Part shown: positions 19,785-27,552 of the stretch, in pieces
Position numbering within the stretch: the stretch's first letter is position 1
How the letters are laid out: every line of letters starts with the position of its first letter
Source of the DNA: Gamarada debralockiae
Lineage: Eukaryota > Ascomycota > Leotiomycetes > Helotiales > Hyphodiscaceae
Length of the DNA: 27,552 nucleotides
Direction: 5' to 3'
NCBI GenBank assembly: GCA_002803225.1
Contig: NXFV01001741.1
Span: 1-27,552 of the forward strand
Translations under genes and position numbers: made by a program
Notes under the pieces: generated by a model
Databases searched by the model: none
Told to the model about the DNA's origin: nothing
The model's input: only the letters and a program-made list of their open reading frames with translations

Positions 19785-22503
19785 TTCTGACCATCAGGTG
19801 GTGCAAACATACCGAAACCCATGTTCATATCACCGTGTTGCAACTGCCACCAGTTGTCATCTAAGAACCCAAAAGGCGTCGCATTTATATCCTCCGCAAT
19901 AAAGTCCATGAGTGGCTGCATCGGCGGCTGACTTAAGCCCTCCAACTCAGCTGCTTCTTGAGGAGCCAGTAGATACTGCTCTTGATATGTAGTTGTGGCA
20001 TGATTAGAGGTTTGTTGCTGTGACTGGGAAGCTTGGCTTTCTTGTGCTATTCGAGCCTCGGATGCATGAACCGGAGCTACCTCAGAGATTTGATTTTGAG
20101 AGATACTCGTTCGTGGCATTAGAGTTAGGCCTAAATTCAAGAGACAAGAAATTAGCGAATTAACTCTCATTACCTCATTAACCGGTTGAATAAGCTTGAG
20201 ACTCACTTGGAAGTAGTCGCCGATAAACTGCAGACAATCCATTAAGTGCATTGTCTATCGGATGGCCATTGTCCGCTAGATGATGGAGTATATCGCAACA
20301 GATAAGCCGGGCACGACGAGCTTCTGTATAATCGAAGTATTGGTGCATAGGAAGACATGATTCGGCGAGAATCAGTACCATGGCTGTAGTACAAAGATCT
20401 AAGCCAAATGTAAGTTAGAAGCTCAATTACATATAAAGCGCGATATTAAGTTACAGAAAGTCATCCACCACCACGGAATAGCAGATGGTGTCCGAGTAGA
20501 TTCCTGTAGTACATCTGTAAGTTTAATAGCAGCGATGATACACGCTACAGAGGACTGGATTTCTATAGAAAAGCTGAGGTTGTGGAATGGTTCTGTGGAT
20601 TTGCCGTGTGAGCTTTGAGATGAAAGAGTATGATTTTGTGCTGAGCTGAGCTTTCGGCAGAAACGTAGAAATGTTGGACGGTGTAAGAGAACTTGAACAT
20701 GTCGGTATCTGGTTTAGACTTGATCAGCCATGTCTACGTTGATTTGAATTTGACTAACCTTGTGTGAAGGAGACTTGCTTGTTTATGTAGCAGTAACCGT
20801 TGATTCTCAGCCAGGGATTCTCGAATATAGATGCCCCTTTCCCAATGTAGCCATGGCGGAATATTGTCTTCGAAATTAGAAATCTCTTCCTCCAACAACA
20901 CCACTGTTTCCAATCCTACTGGTTTCGAATGTGTCTTATTGCCTTCCCCTTCGAAGCCGTGGTTGGCGCCTTGAATAGACCAAGGCTTATATACATTCGA
21001 CAATATCTTCCCAATTATGACATAGAGCTTGATTGTTTGGACGTAGAACGTTATTTGTGATGGACGAGACCCGTCTTGAGATACAATATCTATATCCAGG
21101 ATTTCGTCGTCTTCAGTAGTTGTAGGCAGAGGGACGGTAATTTGACATGGGGTCATCATTGGACGTCCAAAAATCATACTTGCAACGCTGTAGGAGATCA
21201 ATATAAACTCTTGTAACCGCTGGGAAACTTACGTGTCCATGGATATACAGACATACCACACACGTCGCCTAATTTCGAGCTCGCGCTGGTCTCTCTGCGG
21301 GCGGCGGCCTTCTACGTGCAAGCCTAGCCCTTGGCCAATCCTACAAGCCAGACCAATTGCGGTCCAACATTGACTAGGCAATGAAGTGCTTTGTAGATAT
21401 TGAGCAAAGACTAGTAGAGTCTGTACAATTGCAATACTGCCATGATCGAGAATATCAACATGAAGCAGTTTCTTTGCACGAAGGAAAAACGTCCCTGATA
21501 ATGATTCACGCTCTTCACTTGATGAATCCGAATCAGACAACTGTGTACTGAACGCAAAAATGCTATTGAGTGCACAGTGAAATATTATGGACCGAGAATC
21601 CGATACGCCACACGAGCCTAACCCAAGATCTAGACCTCCTAAGAAATTCTCCACCTCGTTTGCAGGTCTCCATAGCCTTTCAAAGGCTGCAACAAATGCT
21701 GGCTTGTATAGGACGGGAAAGTACGGATGAACTTTGGACCAGTATACCTCCAAAAGCGTGTCAGCCAAATCACGTGTCGGCAGCGCCATAGGCTCCAAAT
21801 AGTCCAAGTGCTGGGGCGCTGTTTGGATAAAGATCCCGCCAGTTCTGCTGCTAGAATTCGTGGGTGATACCTTGCCTAATGGTGAGCCTCCGGCTGATCG
21901 TGTTGTATCTTTTGGCACAGTACCAGTGCAGCTCTCTTCCACTTGGTGCATAAAGTTGGTGGCAGATGAGCTGCCATAAAACTCGTTGGCTTGCGAATAT
22001 CCCGGGCCATCTGCATAAGATGTTGTTCCCATGGCATTCACTAGACACGGTAGGGGAGGTACGGCCGTTGCAAGAGCATGAGTATATCCACCGCTAGAGA
22101 TTGATAGCAAATGATCTCTGGTTTCTGCATGTGAACCCGGAACGCCTTGAGGTGCGGGTGGGAGACTCTCGGTTTGACTAATGAAGCCTGTCATGGTGCT
22201 GAATCTTTCATTGTCCACAACCCATTAGCACATACCTAGTACAAAAATTATCAGAGAAGTCACTTGCCCGTCTCTTTGGTATACACACAATTGCGTACTA
22301 TACCCCCGGTGAAGGCAAGGGCCACAAATAGGTCTACCTCCGTCACACCTTGCCTTCCGTCGACGACAAGGATCACATGCTGTTGGGACTTTCTGTTGCT
22401 TCCGTCGCGGAATTTGGGGTCGTTTTTCTCGTGGTGGGTCATGCAAGGCTCCTGACGAAGGGTGTGAAGCGGATTCGTGTTGGGTGTGGGTAGGACGATC
22501 CAT
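19781..22503 (-). CDS. Zn2Cys6 fungal transcription factor
   Basis: Six exons (22503-22268, 22198-21233, 21187-20759, 20708-20455, 20398-20207, 20130-19781) close into 808 residues. The zinc cluster has Cys43, 46, 53, 60, 63 and 73 (CX2CX6CX6CX2CX9C; the last spacing is slightly long) after a basic stretch PRRKQQKVPTACDPC. The fungal-specific regulatory domain spans about residues 220-480 and includes EVYWSKVHPYFPVLYKPAF, GLACRIGQGLGLHVEG, RRRVWYVCISMDT and IFGRPMMTP. A Gln/Ser-rich tail (SQASQSQQQTSNHA) and an acidic end may serve activation. Intron 1 (22267-22199) fits only as GC-AG (GCAAGT donor). The other introns are GT-AG, 45-76 nt. The gene is divergent from the bZIP gene across 1.17 kb, so the two regulators may influence each other. 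Targets are unknown. Confidence 0.9.
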
Positions 22504-23675
22504 TGTTCATGGTCTTGCGAGATGTGGAAGCGGGTTGGAGCTGGCTGAGTGGTGCAGAGTGGGATTCCTGTATTGACTGTGAGTAGGTTTGGGAACGCAA
22601 CATGCGGGCGGGCTGAATGCATGGAGTGCCACAACCGAAGGCTTGGTATAGCGGTCGGAAGCTAGGCGCGATGAAGTTTAGTGTCCGGACACCACACGAG
22701 GAGTTGGACAACAAGGAGCAGACCCCACGATCCAGCGGTTGCATTAAATTCAGATCACATTGCACATACGTCATATCGCATTGCACTCTACTCCGACCGG
22801 TCAGTAGTACCTTAACTTGTCAAGTATTTCAGTGACGGCAGGTGGAGAGTAGGGGTTTCTGTGGCGGCTAGATAGGGGATGGAATTATGTACGTTTATCC
22901 TATGCTCACCGATATCAGTGAAGATATCGCCGCAGCAATTTTCTACGGCCGTGCCTTCAAAACCCAAAGTGTGCATGAGTGTTGGATTAGCGGCTAGTTC
23001 CGTACGTTCTTGCAGTTAGAGCGACTTATTATTCGTAGATGATACAGTCAGTCATACACTGCGGCATTTACAAAGGAATACAATTCCGCAGGTGATGATT
23101 CATCAATCCTACAGCTGCATGATCGTTTTCTACAGCGGATAGCCTTGAAGTCATGAATCAACGCCGAATCACGCTTATTAACGGGCTTGAGTTTAATGTC
23201 CCTATTTGCTCCAATCTTTTTCAAGTAAGCTACCTGATGACCTATGAAGATAATTGTAGCTGAATCATTGCAAGAGCTACACCCTGGATGAGCGGACTCT
23301 CGTATAACATGCGCTTTTTTCTGATGCTACAATCTTATTTCTTGCAGTGGTATTGGTATGGCCCCTGGAATTGCGACCGTCAATTGCCGGCCTCATTGCC
23401 GGTACTGTAATCCCATTTTCTACAATGGTATTGTTATGGCCTCTGGAATTGTGGCCGTCAATCACCGATCTCATTCCCCTGATATCATTTTGCTTGGTTC
23501 TATTTATTCGCCGCTCCTCTGCCGGAAGCACGCAACTAACGGGAGTAATTCCTATTAAATATCTACTAGCCAGAGGAAAGAATAAAGCTATAAGCAATTA
23601 GCAGTTAGTATCTTCCACTACCTTACTTCCTCACTGGATTGAGACGTACCCACTAGATCCTCATCGGCTCTACAA
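22504..23675. promoter_or_regulatory. Divergent intergenic region between two transcription factors
   Basis: It separates the 5' ends of the Zn2Cys6 gene (minus) and the bZIP gene (plus) and should hold both promoters. Apart from the 78-bp duplicated unit at 23348-23503, I see no gene. Confidence 0.5.
23348..23503. repeat. Two tandem copies of a 78-bp unit
   Basis: Two diverged units start TGGTATTGgTATGGCC (23348) and TGGTATTGtTATGGCC (23426). Because 78 is a multiple of three, both strands stay open. The plus strand reads as hydrophobic (MVLVWPLELRPS / MVLLWPLELWPS). The minus strand reads as a hydrophilic 26-residue repeat (MRSVIDGHNSRGHNNT / MRPAIDGRNSRGHTNT). There is no convincing start codon for either frame. 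It is listed as a repeat, with coding status undecided. Confidence 0.7.
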
Positions 23676-24282
23676 ATGGAACATCCGCGAGAACATATGT
23701 ATTTTGACGGAATACCTCAGCTTTCGAACCAATCGTATCCTGATTATGATCAGAGTTTTACAGACTGGGCGTACAATACCAATTGTACTGATCAGTTTAT
23801 GCTACCGATAGCATCAAAGGACATTTCAACACCATCGTACATCAGCACTCGAGAATCTAACGAGCCGTCAAACGAGTACCTTATCCTTCCGAATCCTGGA
23901 GATTCACTTAAGCATGGATCTCCTTCTAAAGAAGAAAAGGTGCCGAAATATTCTTCCTATTACACTCCATCAACTCTGACTTCCCCTTCAGCGACGATGC
24001 CAGAATCGCGCCTCCCAAAAAGCATTTCGCGAGCGACAGGCAAATATTGTCAGCACTCTCCGGACGGACTTGCAGGAACTGCGCATAAAATATGATCGGT
24101 TGCTTAATTGCGTTGATCAGATAAAGAAGGTGGTGCTAGATATCGAAAAGGAAGCTTGGCAAGGGCGAATAGCTGCTCAGGGGCGTAATGTGAGCGTTTC
24201 GGCTAGAGAGGAGGGAAGTTCACATCGGCCACGTAAGATGCGGGATATCAAAAGGAGCTCAGATTGTAGTCCACCCTCTTGA
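23676..24282 (+). CDS. Yap-like bZIP transcription factor
   Basis: Two exons (23676-23939 and 23992-24282) with a 52-nt GT-AG intron (branch CTCTGAC) give 184 residues. Splicing creates the junction directly in front of the basic region RRCQNRASQKAFRERQ (residues 89-104), the AP-1/Yap type with N-x-A-S-Q-x-A-F-R-x-R. A short zipper follows, with hydrophobic residues every seven positions (Leu111, Leu118, Leu125, Ile132). The N-terminal 88 residues are Ser/Tyr/Asn-rich and low in complexity; the C-terminal tail is basic. No Cys-rich redox domain of classic Yap1 type is seen. It should be a nuclear DNA-binding dimer. Small proteins of this type often regulate stress responses or secondary metabolism in filamentous fungi, but its role here is unknown. 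Reading through the intron would miss the basic region. Confidence 0.88.
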
Positions 24283-24555
24283 AGTTAGTTACTATCGGTT
24301 TATTTAGGAACAAGAGTTTTATTATATCCAGAGGTCTATATGGGGGTAAGCTATGTGTATCTCTACGGTGAAGAATAAAGGAGCGTAAATTGGTATTCGA
24401 ATTTCGGAGCAGCAAGGTTCCCACATAGGGATATTTCTTGATATTTTGAGTGAGTGTTCCTCTATGTTCCCTTTGATAATTCTGTAGCTAATCATCTGGA
24501 CGCCAGTCTGCCTCCCTCAGTCTATAGAGGCCTCCTAATACCACAGAAATTATCT

Positions 24556-25243
24556 TTATACCGATGCACTGGTATTCGTACCAAAGACCTTGCTGATCTG
24601 GACACCGACAAGGAACTCGTCGGGATTGGTGCTGTCGCTAAGAGATTCGCTACCAACAAAGATGCTATTCTGTAAATTGGCATAGTTGGCGCTTCCTCCT
24701 CGAAATTCCGGCAGCATCACTAGAGTAGAAGATAATTATTACCCAGATTCTCATTTTCCAGTCTGCACTATCCTGTACTTACCACTGTATATCGAGCCAT
24801 ACGGGACCGTCAAACCCTTTGTCGTGTTTGTCGCGGTAGTGATGGCTGCGGCTTCAGCCGTAGGGATTTGGATGCCGCCAAGCAGCATTTGGAATGGAGT
24901 GTCGCCGTCGTCTGGCAAAAAGGTTCCCCTGAAGTGTAGGCGAACAACGGTTCCAGAGGGGTCAATGGTTGGATAGTCGTCTCCATAAAGGAGAGTTGCT
25001 GTGAAACTAGGTTCGAACTGGGCAGAATGTTAGAATCTGAATAATTGAGTTGAATAAGAGAAGGTTGGTATCACGTACACCTGGCTCGGACTGCAGTGTC
25101 GCGCTTGTAACATGGCCTAGAACGAGCGATCCGCCAGTGCTCAAATCCCCTAGCGGAAGCTATACGCACTTAGTAAGATAAAGTGGTTATACTGTTAATA
25201 CGTAGGACACATTCATACAAGTTGCTTGACCGTGGCCTGCCAT
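24556..25243 (-). CDS. DUF3237-like protein
   Basis: Four exons (25243-25202, 25159-25079, 25017-24783, 24719-24556) close into 173 residues, the usual size for DUF3237. The core matches the family pattern: LPLGDLSTGGSLVLGHVTSA, then LQSEPG, LLYGDDYPTIDPSGTVVRLH with FRGTFLPDDGD, and NLQNSIFVGSESL near the end. The fold is a small beta-rich domain with no established general activity. Introns 2 and 3 (61 and 63 nt) are well supported. The first exon and its 42-nt intron are weak, so the N-terminus could be wrong. There is no signal peptide. It is convergent with the bZIP gene, with 273 nt between. Confidence 0.65.
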
Positions 25244-25486
25244 TTGTTAGTTAAAAGAAGTTGGCCAGCTACTTCCTAGCAATTGCCACAGAATAGCGTA
25301 ATATTGAGAAAGTTCGCGTACATTGAAGAAGAGTGCCGGTACCAGATAGTTGTAGGGAATCATCGTCTTAGCGAGAGACTTTATTTAGAATGTGTTACAA
25401 TCTTGAATCTAAAGGGAGACAGCGACCTGATTTTATCGTCTATCTAGGACAATAGCTATTCTTTATATCGCGGAATATGCTCCGTC

Positions 25487-25782
25487 TTCTAAAGGATCAT
25501 GACATAATTATCACTAATTCTATCCTCAGTAAGTGACTTGATTACTGGGAAGGGAGCTATCTTTCTAAAGGATCATGCCATAATCATCGCGAAATTCTAT
25601 CCCGGTAAGTGACTTGATTACTGGGAAGGGGGCTATTCTTCTAAAGGATCATGCCATAATCATCGCGAAATTCTATCCCGGTAAGTATCTTGATTACTGA
25701 GAAGGGGGCTATTCTTCTAAAGGATCATGCCATAATCATCGCGAAACTCTATCCCGGTAAGTAACTTGATTACTGAGAAGGG
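25487..25782. repeat. 76-bp tandem repeat, about 3.9 copies
   Basis: Units start at 25487, 25563, 25639 and 25715 with TTCTAAAGGATCATG, spaced exactly 76 nt. Units 2-4 are nearly identical; unit 1 is more diverged. Each carries a GGTAAGT or AGTAAGT motif followed by TTGATTACTG. The repeat is not a multiple of three and is not coding. It lies just 3' of the BTB pseudogene. Confidence 0.92.
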
Positions 25783-25908
25783 TGTGCGTACGGCAGGTGA
25801 TGCAGCAAGCGATAATAAGGACTCTCTAATCGTTTTTAGTAGACTGACAGAGAATTTGTTACGCATCAATCGAGGTATTATGGATAATCTAAGAAAATAT
25901 AATTTTGT

Positions 25909-26552
25909 CTATTTATCTTGGCAGCCTTGTTGGACGACAATGACCCTGGGGCACATATCGACAATGACATACTTCAGCTCGTCTTTATCACTAGCAATAT
26001 TCTTATAGATAATCTTAGCACTCTCTGCGAAGGTGTCGTTATTCCACCGATCTTTGACAATATCCTTGTACTTGCGTGCATCTACGTTTCTGAGCATGGT
26101 ATGTCGTACTTATCGCCGAGAATGTAGACCTTCGTGTTCGTAACAAGACGTCCTCGTATAACGTCGAGAGGAAGAGTAGTAGCAATAGAAACGTTGATAG
26201 ATTGAGTCTTTGTGTTAACGGGCCTAGGCAAGACGAGGGGAGATTGATCTATTATATCCTTGAGGTCGGCTTCCTCGATCCTACGATCGTCATTATCGCG
26301 AGTTCTATATAGAGTCGATCATCTTGGCAACCATGGATAGGTCGTCCTCTTCAAGATCAATCTTTCCAGCCGCAGCTTCCTAGATATTATCAACATATGT
26401 TCGTGTCCTAGAAGTCAGAGCAAAAAGACCTACCAATCACCGTTTATCATAGCAGCTAGAGGCTTAGTCTGGGTGCAAATGACTGCCGGTAGACTTTGAA
26501 GACTTTGACCCGACACTCGATCGTCAAATCAGAGTATATCCCTGATGCACGT
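25909..26552 (-). pseudogene. BTB/POZ domain protein, decayed
   Basis: On the minus strand, segments in changing frames reconstruct a fungal BTB/POZ protein in order. They are ASGIYSDLTIEC and KVFKVY, TKPLAAMINGDW, a likely intron, then AAGKIDLEEDDLSMVAKMI. After further frame changes come RIEEADLKDIIDQ, VYILGDKYDIP and MLRNVDARKYKDIVKDRW, ending with DKDELKYVIVDM. Frame changes lie near 26480, 26330 and 26098, so no full-length product is possible. BTB domains mediate dimerisation and Cul3 adaptor functions; nothing more specific can be said. Confidence 0.75.
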
Positions 26553-27552
26553 AGCCTGAATGGGGGTAAGCAATGAGTTTAGCTTGCCCAGATAAATCAA
26601 CTACTACTACTTGACTGGATCTTGGATAAGAGCAGGACGCGAAACGGTGAACGGTATTTGAATCTTGACTGACCTTGCTATCGAAGCCATGAAAGAACCT
26701 AAATAATCCACGGCCGTCTTTGAGCATCTCAAGCCATTTAGTTACTCAAGTTGTCAGCCCGCTCATCAGAAGTTATGCCTTTTGTATTTATCACGTGATT
26801 GGATGACCGCCAATGATATTCCAGGGACTGAAGATGAAAATGTACCTCGCAGCTGAAAAGTCTCATTTGATAAGTCACCAAAATAAAGGAAGAAAAATAG
26901 AACACCGTATCCAAAATCGTACAGCACTCTTCTTACAAAATGGCTACAAAGATATTCTGACAAATAACTGGAGAGCTCCGAGTCTCCGCCGCGTCGAATA
27001 CCGAGCACGAAGAGCCCAAAGAAGAGTTAAGTTCCAGTAGTTCCGTACGTGGGTCTGGGATCCCCACTGCATACCACCCTGGAGCGGACCCTTCGAAACT
27101 TCCGAGGGTTAGCCTCCGGTGCATGCTTCATAAGCATATCACTCGCTGAAGCAGGAAGGAGGCTGAACTTTGCCGCTATGAATCGCGACCAAAGGAACGG
27201 AGCCCAGAGACCTCCTTTCCTCACCGGTGCAATTTGAATGAAGCGGGCCATATCTAGGACTCCGATAACTGAAGGACAGTGCATCAAAATGTCACAGCAT
27301 GTCGCCATGCCTAAGCAATAGCTAGGCAGAGTAGAGCAAGCACCAGGGGCTGTCAGAATTCGCTCACCAGCCGAAAAGATAATATAACAACAACCCGCCA
27401 AAAATTGTGTTTTCAAAAAAATTCTCCGAGCTAGATTTAAAGGCCTATTCTTCGCAATCAATTTGGTATATTTTTCAACCGAACTGGGCACAGAATCGTA
27501 AAGTTATTAAAGGTTCGATTTTCTACATGGTGAGCGAATTTTGTCAACCCCT
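26553..27552. other. Right-edge region, no recognised gene
   Basis: Several mid-size open frames exist on both strands, the longest on the minus strand at 27027-27491. It starts with GTG, not ATG, and has no recognisable domain. A TCACGTGATTGG element (26791-26802; an E-box palindrome next to an inverted CCAAT) lies 148 nt before an ATG at 26939, but that frame stops after six codons. A plus-strand segment (ELSSSSSVRGSGIPTAYHPG) is open to about 27152. A gene may lie beyond the edge. Confidence 0.4.

Noticed and set aside
24454..24976. Plus-strand open frames over the DUF3237-like gene
   Set aside because: They are antisense shadows; the minus strand gives a spliced, frame-closed DUF3237-like protein.
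25487..25782. Possible CRISPR-like array
   Set aside because: The whole 76-bp unit is repeated with no variable spacers, and the gene structure is eukaryotic.
27027..27491. 154-codon minus-strand open frame at the right edge
   Set aside because: It begins with GTG, lacks any recognisable domain and has no splice or codon pattern that supports it.
1..27552. Backbone biosynthetic enzyme (PKS, NRPS, terpene cyclase), rRNA or tRNA genes
   Set aside because: None was recognised on either strand by motif reading; short tRNA genes could still be missed without a covariance-model search.

Overview
The window looks like an accessory part of a filamentous ascomycete (Pezizomycotina) genome. Genes carry many 45-95 nt GT-AG introns with CTAAC/CTGAC-type branch points. 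The protein families are typical of these fungi: Zn2Cys6 regulators, a Yap-like bZIP, a TRI12-type efflux pump, a P450, STAND/NLR proteins and a DUF3237-like protein. A class such as Dothideomycetes or Leotiomycetes is plausible but cannot be fixed from sequence alone. All gene models below were spliced by hand and checked for reading-frame closure.

Layout: 1-333 is a degenerate 17-bp minisatellite, followed by one copy of a dispersed repeat whose partner lies at 12663-12793. A small metabolic neighbourhood follows: a zinc alcohol dehydrogenase (819-2054, +), a TRI12-like MFS efflux pump (2512-4458, -), a cytochrome P450 (5382-7288, +), a frameshifted C-terminal relic of a second MFS pump (7935-8250, -) and a Zn2Cys6 regulator (9384-12053, -). 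This resembles a compact oxidation/efflux cluster with its own regulator. No PKS, NRPS, terpene cyclase or other backbone enzyme is present, so detoxification or catabolism is as likely as biosynthesis.

13291-18314 is a graveyard of fungal innate-immunity-like genes. A STAND NB-ARC-TPR gene of about 14 exons has been hit by a 172-bp MITE with a TA target duplication, exactly inside a coding exon, and has at least one further frameshift. Right behind it lies the C-terminal end of a NACHT-WD40 (HET-E/HNWD-type) gene reduced to one WD40 repeat.

19287-25243 is a second regulatory block. It holds a small coiled-coil hypothetical gene whose stop codon overlaps that of a convergent Zn2Cys6 regulator (19781-22503, -), a divergently placed Yap-like bZIP (23676-24282, +) and a DUF3237-like protein (24556-25243, -). 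The right edge has a 76-bp tandem repeat (about 3.9 copies), a BTB/POZ pseudogene (25909-26552, -) and about 1 kb in which I recognise no gene.

Two features cut across the window. Three introns in three genes are best explained by GC-AG splicing. Several genes (MFS relic, NB-ARC-TPR, NACHT-WD40, BTB) are in clear decay beside intact ones, as expected of a fast-evolving, repeat-associated compartment.
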